DNA of 64,000 bases from Hydrogenophaga sp. (lineage in GTDB: Bacteria; Pseudomonadota; Gammaproteobacteria; Burkholderiales; Burkholderiaceae_C), in assembly GCF_025699295.1 (NCBI RefSeq), contig NZ_JAILWB010000003.1:186001-250000 (forward strand). Direction: 5' to 3'. The notes under the pieces are model-generated. The model saw only the letters and a program-made list of their open reading frames with translations, was not told the DNA's origin and made no database searches. Position 1 is the stretch's first letter, and each line of letters starts with the position of its first letter. The translations under genes and the position numbers were made by a program. This document shows, one piece after another, positions 19,137 to 26,916 of this stretch.

Positions 19137-20375
19137 ATGCAAACCCAGCTCTCTCCCGAATACCAGCAGCGCGCCGACGGCCGCGCGGCCGAGGCCATCC
19201 TGCGCAAGTGTGTGCACTGCGGCTTCTGCACCGCCACCTGCCCCACCTACCAGCTGCTCGGCGACGAACTCGACGGCCCGCGCGGGCGCATCTACCTGAT
19301 CAAGCAGGTGCTTGAGGGCGCAGCGCCCACGCGCAAGACGCAGCTGCACCTGGACCGCTGCCTCACCTGCCGCAACTGCGAGAGCACCTGCCCGAGCGGC
19401 GTGGACTACGGCCACCTGGTCGACATCGGCCGCCAGATCGTGGACGAGAAAGTGCCGCGCCCGGCCGCAGAAAAAGCCGTGCGCTGGCTGCTCAAGGAGG
19501 GTCTGACCTCGCCCCTTTTCGCGCCGGCGATGAAGCTCGGCCAGTGGGTGCGCCCGCTGCTGCCCGGCGTGCTGAAGGACAAGGTGCCCGCGCCACGCGC
19601 CGCCGGTGCGCTGCCCACGCGCATGCATGCGCGCCGCGTGCTGCTGCTGGCCGGTTGCGTGCAGCCCGCCATGATGCCCGGCATCCACGCCGCCACCGCG
19701 CGCGTGCTCGACGCCGCCGGCATCCAGGTCGTGCTGGCGCCCGAGGCCGGTTGCTGCGGCGCGGTGAAGTTCCACCTCAACGACCAGGACGGCGGGCGCG
19801 CGCAGATGCGCCGCAACATAGACGCCTGGTGGCCGCTGATCGAAGACGGTGTCGAGGCCATCGTGATGAATGCCTCGGGCTGCGGCGTCACGGTGAAGGA
19901 ATACGGCCACATCCTGCAGGACGACCCGGCCTACGCCGCGAAGGCCGCGCGCGTGAGTGCCCTCACGCGCGACCTGAGCGAGCTGCTGCCGGACCTGGTG
20001 CCGGTGTTGCGGCCCTTGTTGAAGCAGGTGCCCGACGCCGCGCGTGTGATCGCCTTCCATCCCCCCTGCACGTTGCAGCACGGTCAGCAACTCAAGGGGG
20101 GTGTGGAGCAACACCTGGGCGCGCTCGGATTCACGGTGCAGGTGGCGAAGAACGAAGCGCACCTGTGCTGCGGCTCGGCCGGCACGTATTCGGTCCTCAA
20201 CCCCGCGATCGCGCACACGCTGCGCGACCGCAAGCTCGGCTACCTGGGCGAGCTGCAGCCGGCGGTGATCGCCAGCGCCAACATCGGTTGCATCACCCAC
20301 CTGCAGAGCGGCACCACCACGCCTGTGCGCCACTGGGTCGAGCTGCTCGACGAGGCGCTTACCGCCAGCGGCTGA
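19137..20375 (+). CDS. glcF: Glycolate oxidase iron-sulfur subunit GlcF
   Basis: A 412-residue Fe-S protein with two ferredoxin-type 4Fe-4S motifs, C25-x2-C28-x2-C31-x3-C35 and C75-x2-C78-x2-C81-x3-C85, followed by two CCG (heterodisulfide reductase-like) domains seen in EAGCCGAVKFHL and LCCGSAGTYSVL. It passes electrons from the glycolate-oxidising flavin subunits toward the quinone pool. Length and motif order are those of GlcF. It lies 97 bp after glcE; the short gap carries a GC-hairpin repeat. Start ATG at 19137. Confidence 0.95.
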   Translation: MQTQLSPEYQQRADGRAAEAILRKCVHCGFCTATCPTYQLLGDELDGPRGRIYLIKQVLEGAAPTRKTQLHLDRCLTCRNCESTCPSGVDYGHLVDIGRQIVDEKVPRPAAEKAVRWLLKEGLTSPLFAPAMKLGQWVRPLLPGVLKDKVPAPRAAGALPTRMHARRVLLLAGCVQPAMMPGIHAATARVLDAAGIQVVLAPEAGCCGAVKFHLNDQDGGRAQMRRNIDAWWPLIEDGVEAIVMNASGCGVTVKEYGHILQDDPAYAAKAARVSALTRDLSELLPDLVPVLRPLLKQVPDAARVIAFHPPCTLQHGQQLKGGVEQHLGALGFTVQVAKNEAHLCCGSAGTYSVLNPAIAHTLRDRKLGYLGELQPAVIASANIGCITHLQSGTTTPVRHWVELLDEALTASG

Positions 20376-20403
20376 TCGCCGCGCTGCGCGGTAAGCTGCG
20401 CGC

Positions 20404-20748
20404 ATGATCCCCGCGCTCGCCACATTGCTCGTCTTTCAACTGCTCGGTGAGGCGCTCGTGCTGGCGCTGGCCATGCCGGTGCCCGGTCCGGTGGTGGGCC
20501 TGGCCTTGCTGCTGCTCACGCTGGTGCTGCGCCCCTCGGTGCTCGACGGCATCAAGCCCACCGCGCAGACCCTGTTGCAGCACCTCTCGCTGCTGTTCGT
20601 GCCGGCCGGCGTGGGGGTGATGCTGCACCTGCAGCGCCTGGGCGACGAGGCGCTGGCCATCGGCGTGGCGCTGGTGCTGAGCACGCTGGTGGGCCTGGCC
20701 AGTGCGGCCCTGACCATGAGCTGGCTCATGAAGCGGAGCAGGCAATGA
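20404..20748 (+). CDS. lrgA: CidA/LrgA family holin-like protein
   Basis: A 114-residue membrane protein with four hydrophobic segments and the family signature MPVPGPVVGLALLLLTL near residues 23-39. LrgA/CidA proteins act with LrgB/CidB in controlled lysis, and in several bacteria as transporters of glycolate or pyruvate. The ATGA overlap with lrgB shows translational coupling. Its position 28 bp behind glcEF makes a glycolate-related role attractive (plant PLGG1, an LrgAB fusion, exports glycolate), but this is inference. Confidence 0.9.
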   Translation: MIPALATLLVFQLLGEALVLALAMPVPGPVVGLALLLLTLVLRPSVLDGIKPTAQTLLQHLSLLFVPAGVGVMLHLQRLGDEALAIGVALVLSTLVGLASAALTMSWLMKRSRQ

Positions 20749-21479
20749 GTCCCGTGGGTGCGCTGGCCGACATCTGGGTCTACCTCGCGGCCACGCCGCT
20801 GCTGGGCCTGACGCTCACGCTGCTGGTCTACCACGGGGCCTTTCTGTTCTACCAGCGCTGCGGCTTCAACCCGCTGGCCAACCCGGTGGCCGTGGCGGTG
20901 GCGGTCCTGGCCGCGCTGCTGTGGGCCACGGGCACGCCCTACGCCACGTATTTCGAAGGCGCGCAGTTCGTGCACTTCCTGCTCGGGCCGGCCACGGTGG
21001 CGCTGTCGGTGCCGCTGTTCGAGCAGCTAGCACGGCTCAAGCGGCTGTGGCTGCCCATGCTGGGCGCCCTGGTCGTGGGCACGCTCACGGCCACCGTCAC
21101 CGCCGTGGGCGTGGGCTGGGCGCTGGGCGCGTCGCGCGCCACGCTGGCCTCGCTCGCGCCCAAGTCGGTCACCAGCCCGGTGGCCATGGGCATCTCGGAG
21201 AAGATCGGCGGCCTGCCCTCGCTCACCGCCGTGCTGGTGGTGGGCACGGGCGTCACCGGCGCGGTGTGCGCGCGCTTCCTGTTCGACGCCCTGCGCATCC
21301 GCGACCCGATCGTGCGTGGCTTCGCGCTGGGCAACGCAGCGCACGGCATCGGTACCGCGCGCGCGTTCCAGGTGAGCGAGGAAATGGGCGCCTTCGCCGG
21401 GCTGGCCATGGGCTTGACGGCGCTGTTCAGCGCCGTGGTGCTGCCGCTGCTGGCGGGGCTGCTGCTGCGCTGGGTGTAG
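20745..21479 (+). CDS. lrgB: LrgB/CidB family membrane protein
   Basis: A 244-residue inner-membrane protein with about six to seven helices and the strongly conserved LAPKSVTSPVAMGISEKIGG and FALGNAAHGIGTARAFQ motifs of LrgB. It forms a pair with LrgA; the start codon overlaps the lrgA stop by 4 bp. Its 3' end overlaps the converging LytTR regulator gene by 53 bp. Proposed as a holin/antiholin-like or small organic acid transport system; the location after glcEF favours glycolate or a similar substrate. Confidence 0.92.
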   Translation: MSPVGALADIWVYLAATPLLGLTLTLLVYHGAFLFYQRCGFNPLANPVAVAVAVLAALLWATGTPYATYFEGAQFVHFLLGPATVALSVPLFEQLARLKRLWLPMLGALVVGTLTATVTAVGVGWALGASRATLASLAPKSVTSPVAMGISEKIGGLPSLTAVLVVGTGVTGAVCARFLFDALRIRDPIVRGFALGNAAHGIGTARAFQVSEEMGAFAGLAMGLTALFSAVVLPLLAGLLLRWV

Positions 21480-22365
21480 CCGCACCCCCTGCGCGCTGAC
21501 CCATCGCCTCGCGGTAGCGCCGGCTGCAGGGCACGGCGGCACCGTCGCGCAGGTGCAGGCGGGCGTCGCCGCTGTCCAGGGGCTCGATCTCGGCCACATG
21601 ATCGAGGTTCACCGCGTGGCTGCGGTGCACACGCACGAAGCGCTCGGGGTCAAGCTGCTGGAGGAAGTCGGTGAGCGTGGCGCGCAGCAGGTAGTCGTGC
21701 CCGTTCACCCGCAGCCCCACGTAGTTGCCCTGGGCCTGCACCCAGGCGATGTCGGAAGCCATCACGAGGAACTCGCGGCGCAGCTTGCGCACCAGGAAGC
21801 GGGTGGGCCGGGGTTCGGGCTGTGGGGCGGCTTCGGCCCCAGGGGCGGGTTCGGGGGCGTCGAGCACCCGGGCCTCGCCGGTGAGCCGCAGCATCAGGAA
21901 GCGGTAACTCATCAGCGCCACCACGATCATGGCGTAGCTGCGCACATCTTTCAGGTATTCGTAGGCGAGCTGCAGCGGCCAGGGGCCGAAGTCGTAGCGT
22001 TCATTCAGCAGGGCATAGCCCGCCCGGCGCAGCCACCACATGCCCCCCACGTGCAGCACGCAGAACACCAGGCTGGCGACGAGGTGCATGGGCAGCGCCG
22101 CGCGCAAGGTGTCCCAGCGAACCGGAAAGCGCCGCTCGAACGCCACGATGGCCGGGATCAGTGCACCGATGACGAGCGCACTCGTCACCTCCCACAACAC
22201 CGGCTGCCACAGCTGCGGCTGCTGCGCAGCCACCCGGTCCAGGTCCATCCAGGTCACCACGCTGTTGAACGTGGCCTGCAGGGTGAGCACCACGCACCAG
22301 AACCCGACCTCGAACCGGCGGCGAACCGCGAGGTATCGAGCAAACCAGTCGGAAGAAGGCGTCAT
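21427..22365 (-). CDS. Membrane-anchored LytTR transcriptional regulator
   Basis: A 312-residue regulator. Four hydrophobic segments lie in the first 175 residues (about 20-40, 65-85, 100-120 and 145-170), followed by a proline/alanine-rich linker and a LytTR DNA-binding domain (about 190-290, with WVQAQGNYVGLRVNG and RFVRVHRSHAVNLDHV). A low-complexity Ala/Pro tail ends the protein. Such membrane LytTR proteins lack receiver domains and probably sense membrane signals directly. It faces lrgA-lrgB and overlaps the lrgB end by 53 bp; LytTR regulators control lrgAB in other bacteria, so it is the prime candidate regulator. Start set at MTPSSDWFA. Confidence 0.88.
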   Translation of the reverse strand: MTPSSDWFARYLAVRRRFEVGFWCVVLTLQATFNSVVTWMDLDRVAAQQPQLWQPVLWEVTSALVIGALIPAIVAFERRFPVRWDTLRAALPMHLVASLVFCVLHVGGMWWLRRAGYALLNERYDFGPWPLQLAYEYLKDVRSYAMIVVALMSYRFLMLRLTGEARVLDAPEPAPGAEAAPQPEPRPTRFLVRKLRREFLVMASDIAWVQAQGNYVGLRVNGHDYLLRATLTDFLQQLDPERFVRVHRSHAVNLDHVAEIEPLDSGDARLHLRDGAAVPCSRRYREAMGQRAGGAATPSAAAAPPAAAAPRR

Positions 22366-22609
22366 GACCGCCAGTCTACGTGGGGCGCAGCGTTCCAAAG
22401 CCGGCGCCGCGAAAGTCCGAACGGCAGCGTGTGGCGCACCGCAGGCTATGTGGCCTTCGGACTGGCTCTGCTGACCGCGCGCTCCCGCAGGCTGGCCTCA
22501 TGGCTCGATCGGTTGGAACACGGGGGCCGAGCCCTGTGGCGGCGCTGGAGAGGCAGCGGGGATTGATGGCGGTGAGGCGTCGGGGTTCAGTGGCCGGGTA
22601 CGCAGCCGC

Positions 22610-23734
22610 TCACGCGCCCGGTCGGTCCGCGAGCCGCACCACGTGCGCCGATCGCGGATCGACCCTGCCCGCATGCAGGTCCGCAATCACCGCCTGCGCA
22701 TGCACAAAACCATCGCCGTGTGCGAGCGCCATCCAGCGGTTGCCGGGCTGGGCCAGCTGGGCGATGAACTGTCCTTGCGCCTTGTTGAAGCGGCGGTTCA
22801 CCTCCTGCGGGCCCCAGTCGGCATTGCGCTTGCGGATCTGCACGGGTGCGAAGTAGAGCGTCGGCTCGGGGCCGGGCAGCCCGGTCTGGTTCAGGAAGGC
22901 GGTGTTCTGCGCCGACCCGGCGTAGCAGTCGTACACCAGCGCGTCTCCGAAGTGGTGGTGCACGTTGGCGCGCAATGCGTCGTTGCCCGCGAAGTCGACA
23001 TACAGCGTCGGCACATCGGCCGGCAGTGCGGTCACCTCCGCATAGTCCACCACGCGGTCGTAGCAGCCCAGGCCCTCGACGTAGGCGCGGTTGCCCGCCG
23101 AGGTCGCGCCGATCAGCGCGAGACCGTCACGCGCATCGAGGCAGAAGGCGGTGCCAGAGGCGGTCTTGCTCGACGCGCTCGACACCAGGACCTGTTTCGC
23201 ACCGAAGAAGCGGTTGTCCTCCAGAAAGTCGGCGAGCATGAACGAGGTGATGAAGAGCGGGCGGACCAGCATCTGATAGTCCTCCAGCGCCGCAGAGTAG
23301 CCCGCGTCGTTGCTGCAGCGCATGTACTGGTTGTACGCGGACACCAGCTCGGCGCGGTGCGGCGCACCATCGTAGAAACCGCGGGGCGTCACGCGCACAG
23401 GCAGCATGCGGAAATGGCTTGCGATCGGAAAGTAGCCGTAGAAGCGTTCACCGACCTCGACCCCCGCAACCGTCGAGGCCACCACGTCCGCAAAGCCCCA
23501 CACCGGCATGTGGCCCCAGTCGGCATCGCCGGTCGGAAAGAACGACCAGTACTTCATCTGCGCGTCGCCGAAGGCGGCATAGGTGATGTTGTTGGTGGTG
23601 AGCGCGAAGCGGTCGATCTTCATCAACACCTCGCCGGACTGCAGCGCGCCGTTGTCCTGCGTGGTCACGACACGGGTGGTGCCGAGGGCGTCTTTCCGCG
23701 TTTCAAGTCGGGTTAAAGTGAATGTGCTGTTCAT
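22610..23734 (-). CDS. DUF2855 family protein (MDR/quinone oxidoreductase-like)
   Basis: A 374-residue protein matching the DUF2855 family, distant relatives of medium-chain dehydrogenases that lack clear zinc ligands. Recognisable parts are the N-terminal ITYAAFGDAQMKYWSFFP segment, a central MLADFLEDNRFFGAKQVLVSSASSKTA Rossmann-like region, and the GLGCYDRVVDYAEV strand. Function is unknown; some relatives sit beside lipid or aldehyde metabolism genes. The gene is divergent from a TetR regulator with start codons only 11-12 bp apart, so the pair almost certainly shares one operator. Confidence 0.88.
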   Translation of the reverse strand: MNSTFTLTRLETRKDALGTTRVVTTQDNGALQSGEVLMKIDRFALTTNNITYAAFGDAQMKYWSFFPTGDADWGHMPVWGFADVVASTVAGVEVGERFYGYFPIASHFRMLPVRVTPRGFYDGAPHRAELVSAYNQYMRCSNDAGYSAALEDYQMLVRPLFITSFMLADFLEDNRFFGAKQVLVSSASSKTASGTAFCLDARDGLALIGATSAGNRAYVEGLGCYDRVVDYAEVTALPADVPTLYVDFAGNDALRANVHHHFGDALVYDCYAGSAQNTAFLNQTGLPGPEPTLYFAPVQIRKRNADWGPQEVNRRFNKAQGQFIAQLAQPGNRWMALAHGDGFVHAQAVIADLHAGRVDPRSAHVVRLADRPGA

Positions 23735-23738
23735 TCGA
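23718..23738. promoter_or_regulatory. Candidate TetR operator between the divergent pair
   Basis: GAATG (23720-23724) and CATTC (23732-23736) form an inverted repeat with a 7-bp spacer, overlapping the start codon of the DUF2855 gene (23732-23734). It is the only dyad in the tiny gap between that gene and the TetR gene, and fits negative autoregulation of both. Confidence 0.5.
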
Positions 23739-23745
23739 CAACTGT

Positions 23746-24447
23746 ATGGCGACCCGCCTCCAGGTGGGTTCGGAAAACCCGCCGATGCCCGATGCGCCCC
23801 GCTCCAAGCCGCTGAAACGCCCCACCCAGGCGCGCAGCAAGTTCACCGTGCAGGCGATCTACGACGCCTTTGTTCGGATTTGGACCGATCACGGCTGGGA
23901 GGGCGTGACCACGCGCGCCGTGGCGCTGGAAACCGGCATTGCGGTCGGCACGCTGTACGACTACTTTCCCAACAAGGAGGCGCTGCTCTCGGGGTATGTG
24001 CGGCATTGCGTTGATGCGCTGCTGATCCGGCTCGACGAGCAGGTCATCGCACCGTCGGACCTGGTCTGGCCCGCACGCGTGCAACGCCTCGTGCGCATCA
24101 CCTGCGACACTCGGCTCGATGGCCTGCCAGCGGTCGACCATGAGATGCTGATGCTCGAGCACCGCGTGGCCGAGCCCAGGCACCACCGCCGCGTCTACAG
24201 CGAACTCTGCGACCGGTGGGAACGGGCCTTCGCGGCCTGCACGGACCTGCAACCGCAGCCCTCGAGCGCCACGGTTCATGCGCTGTTGAGTGCTGTGTGG
24301 GGCGCCCGCCGCTACCGGCTGCTGGTGCAGCCCGAAGCGGGGGGCGACGAGTGGGTCGGCGAGATGGAAGCGATGGTGATGGCGCGCCTGGCCACGCACC
24401 TCTGCGCAGCCCCTACGCGGACCCCGGCCGCATCTCGCGACCGGTAG
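23746..24447 (+). CDS. TetR-family transcriptional regulator
   Basis: About 233 residues. The N-terminal TetR helix-turn-helix is clear (about residues 25-80: FTVQAIYDAFVRIWTDHGWEGVTTRAVALETGIAVGTLYDYFPNKEALL). The C-terminal ligand domain is divergent and unassigned. The ATG at 23746 is preferred because an earlier ATG at 23722 would fall inside the candidate operator; MPDAPRSK at about 23785 is also possible. It is divergent from the DUF2855 oxidoreductase-like gene, which it probably represses. The 3' end overlaps the next, converging gene by 35 bp. Confidence 0.88.
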   Translation: MATRLQVGSENPPMPDAPRSKPLKRPTQARSKFTVQAIYDAFVRIWTDHGWEGVTTRAVALETGIAVGTLYDYFPNKEALLSGYVRHCVDALLIRLDEQVIAPSDLVWPARVQRLVRITCDTRLDGLPAVDHEMLMLEHRVAEPRHHRRVYSELCDRWERAFAACTDLQPQPSSATVHALLSAVWGARRYRLLVQPEAGGDEWVGEMEAMVMARLATHLCAAPTRTPAASRDR

Positions 24448-24910
24448 GATCCGTTTCAAGCACCGACTCGTGAAGGCCCTGGATGGGAGCCAGGGCCGCA
24501 CCGTCATCGCTGGTTTGAAACAAGCCCCAGCCCATGCCCTGCAACTCGGGCTCCTCCAGTCCGTTGTCTTCCAGCATGTAACAGAGCCCCAAAAGAAGCT
24601 CGACCTGCATGCCTCTCGCGATCTGCGACAGGTCTTCCTTGCTCACGCCTGCTGCGACCGCTCGATCAAGGGCTGCGCCCATGCCCGCAAACACGCCCCC
24701 GGGGTCGTCCTTCGCCGCGGCAATGTGATGGTCAATCCATCCCACCTCGTCGTCGCCAACCACCATGCGCCAGCACGCCCGAAGAAACAGGAAGCGGTGC
24801 AGTTGAGGGATGCCTTCGGTGACCTGCGAGCGCGCCCACGCTTCGGCATTCCTGGCGCCCAGTTTTCGAAAGAGATTGGAGAGTTCGGGGCCGGATGAAG
24901 GAATGGTCAT
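24413..24910 (-). CDS. Hypothetical protein, acidic and helical
   Basis: A 165-residue cytoplasmic protein starting MTIPSSGPELSNLFRKLG. No signal, membrane segment or recognised domain. It is acidic and appears mostly helical, with a conserved-looking core (ACWRMVVGDDEVGWIDHHIAAAKDDPGGVFAGMG) and a QTSDDG tail. The longer open frame upstream is arginine-rich and non-credible. Convergent with the TetR gene (35-bp overlap). I do not recognise a family. Confidence 0.65.
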   Translation of the reverse strand: MTIPSSGPELSNLFRKLGARNAEAWARSQVTEGIPQLHRFLFLRACWRMVVGDDEVGWIDHHIAAAKDDPGGVFAGMGAALDRAVAAGVSKEDLSQIARGMQVELLLGLCYMLEDNGLEEPELQGMGWGLFQTSDDGAALAPIQGLHESVLETDPTGREMRPGSA

Positions 24911-25138
24911 GTGGTGCCTCGGAAGTGAAACGCCGGCATCTGGCCGAAGACGGCAAATCGTAGCCCAGGGACAGTCGCGCAGGACCCGAGGATGCAGGGC
25001 GGCTGCTGCCGATGCCACCCGGAGCCGTCCCCGCCGCCCACCATTCATCACAGCGGGCCCGCGAACCGTCCCAAACCGGCCCGTGAGGCCATCGCCCGGT
25101 CCAAGAATCGGCGCGTTTCAGCCTGTTGGAGCCCATTC

Positions 25139-26332
25139 ATGAACCGCCGACACGACATCGACGCCTTGCGCGCCCTCGCGTTTGCCCTGGTCATCGTCTA
25201 CCACGTGGGCATGTACTACGTGGCCGACTGGCACTGGCACATCAAAAGCCCGCACGCCGCCGAGTGGCTGCAATGGCCGATGCGGACCGTGAATCTCTGG
25301 CGCATGGACCTGGTGTTCCTGGTGTCCGGCATCGCCTTCGGTTTCCTGCGGCGTGGCCTCTCGCCGGCGCGGCTGATCGCCGCGCGCAGCCTGCGCCTGC
25401 TGCTGCCACTGGCGTTCGGCATGGCCGTGGTGGTGCCTTACCAGGCGTATGTGCAGGCGCTGGACCAGGGCGCCATCGGGCCGGGGCTGGGCGCATTCCT
25501 CGCGCGCTACTACAGCGGCGGGCCGTGGCCGCGCGGTGCCTTCGACGGCTCGGATTTCGGCGTCACCTGGAACCACCTCTGGTACCTGCCCTATCTTTGG
25601 GCGTACACCGTGGTGCTGGCGATGCTCTCGCCAGCGCTGGAATCCGCGCCGGGCCAGCGGCTGCGGCTGGCGTTCACGCGACTGCGCGGTGCCGCCCTGC
25701 TGGTGCTGCCGGCGCTGCCCCTGGCGCTGTATTCGCTCACGCTGTGGCCACGCTTCCCGCCCACGCACGACCTGATCCACGACGCCTGGTTGCACGCCGT
25801 GTACTTCACGCTGTTTCTCTACGGCCACTGGCTGGGAGTGGACGCAGGTGTCTGGGCAGCGTTGCGCCGGCTGCGCTGGATCGCGCTGGCGCTGGCCGTG
25901 GGCATGTTTGCCCTGCACGTGGGTCTGCGCACCATGGCGGCGGGCAGCGAACCGCTCTGGCGCATGTCGGCGCGGCTCGCGGCCGACGCCTATCTGTGGA
26001 CGAGCCTGGTGGCCGTGCTCGGCTGGGCCCACCATCTGCTCAACCGCCCCTGGCCCTGGCTGGCATGGGCCAACGAGTCGGTCTACCCCTGGTACGTGCT
26101 GCACCAGACGGTCATCATCGCGCTGGCGGTGCTGCTGGCGCCGCTGGCGCTTGGCGCGGTGGTGGAGCCGGTGTTGCTGCTGCTGGGCACGGTGCTCGGC
26201 TGCTGGCTCGTCACCGACGGGCTGGTGCGGAGGGTGACCTGGCTGCGACCCCTGTTCGGCCTCAGGCCGCGAGCGCGGCCTCGATGTCCGACGCCAGCTT
26301 CTCAGGAGCGTCCTGCGGCGCGTAGCGCCTGA
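25139..26332 (+). CDS. Acyltransferase 3 family membrane protein (OpgC/OafA-like)
   Basis: A 397-residue integral membrane protein with about ten hydrophobic helices. The start (NRRHDIDALRALAFALVIVYHVGMYY) is the acyltransferase 3 signature, with the R-x10-H catalytic pair; later LWYLPYLWAYT and YPWYVLHQTVIIALAVLL segments are typical. Members transfer acyl groups (acetyl, succinyl) to glucans, peptidoglycan or lipopolysaccharide at the membrane; the acceptor here is unknown. Start ATG 25139 follows a TTGGAGCC site. Its 3' end overlaps the converging glutathione peroxidase gene by 71 bp. Confidence 0.88.
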   Translation: MNRRHDIDALRALAFALVIVYHVGMYYVADWHWHIKSPHAAEWLQWPMRTVNLWRMDLVFLVSGIAFGFLRRGLSPARLIAARSLRLLLPLAFGMAVVVPYQAYVQALDQGAIGPGLGAFLARYYSGGPWPRGAFDGSDFGVTWNHLWYLPYLWAYTVVLAMLSPALESAPGQRLRLAFTRLRGAALLVLPALPLALYSLTLWPRFPPTHDLIHDAWLHAVYFTLFLYGHWLGVDAGVWAALRRLRWIALALAVGMFALHVGLRTMAAGSEPLWRMSARLAADAYLWTSLVAVLGWAHHLLNRPWPWLAWANESVYPWYVLHQTVIIALAVLLAPLALGAVVEPVLLLLGTVLGCWLVTDGLVRRVTWLRPLFGLRPRARPRCPTPASQERPAARSA

Positions 26333-26747
26333 TCACGCGGCCGTCCCTGCCGACGAGGAACTTGGTGAAGTTCCACTTGATGGCCTTGCTGCCCAGCAGG
26401 CCGGGGGCCTCGGCCGTGAGCCACTGGTAGAGCGGGTGCGCGGCGTCGCCATTGACGTCGATCTTGCCCATCATGGGAAAGCTCACGCCGTAGTTGAGCT
26501 GGCAGAAGCTGGCGATCTCGTCGTTGCTGCCCGGGTCCTGGCTGCCGAACTGGTTGCACGGAAACCCCAGCACCACCAGGCCGCGCGCGCTGTAGGCCTG
26601 GTGCAGCTTTTCCAGACCACCGAACTGCGGCGTGAAGCCGCAGGCGCTGGCCGTATTGACGATCAGCAGGGGCTTGCCTTTGTACTGGCTCAGCGGCACG
26701 GGCTGGTTGTCAATGGACAGGGCTTCGAAGTCGTAAATGCTGGACAT
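26262..26747 (-). CDS. Glutathione peroxidase (cysteine type)
   Basis: A 161-residue thioredoxin-fold peroxidase reducing hydrogen peroxide or lipid hydroperoxides, using thioredoxin or glutathione. The peroxidatic cysteine is C36 (NTASACGFTPQF), in place of selenocysteine; the catalytic glutamine and tryptophan lie in FPCNQFGSQDPG and KWNFTKFLV. Length is typical of bacterial BsaA/GPx proteins. Start MSSIYDFEALS is supported by GGAGCCTCCC upstream in coding orientation. Convergent with the acyltransferase gene, overlapping by 71 bp. Confidence 0.93.
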   Translation of the reverse strand: MSSIYDFEALSIDNQPVPLSQYKGKPLLIVNTASACGFTPQFGGLEKLHQAYSARGLVVLGFPCNQFGSQDPGSNDEIASFCQLNYGVSFPMMGKIDVNGDAAHPLYQWLTAEAPGLLGSKAIKWNFTKFLVGRDGRVIRRYAPQDAPEKLASDIEAALAA

Positions 26748-26916
26748 GGGAGGCTCCACAGGTGGTTGCTGCACGGTGCCCGATTGTGCGATGCCCGCCT
26801 CGTGTGCGACAAAAGCCGCGCCAGTGGCCTGCCTTCCCTGGTCGGACGTCTTCCAAACCGGCGGCCAATGCGGGCATACTGGCCTGCAACATTCAATAAC
26901 AATTCCGGGGTCGGAG

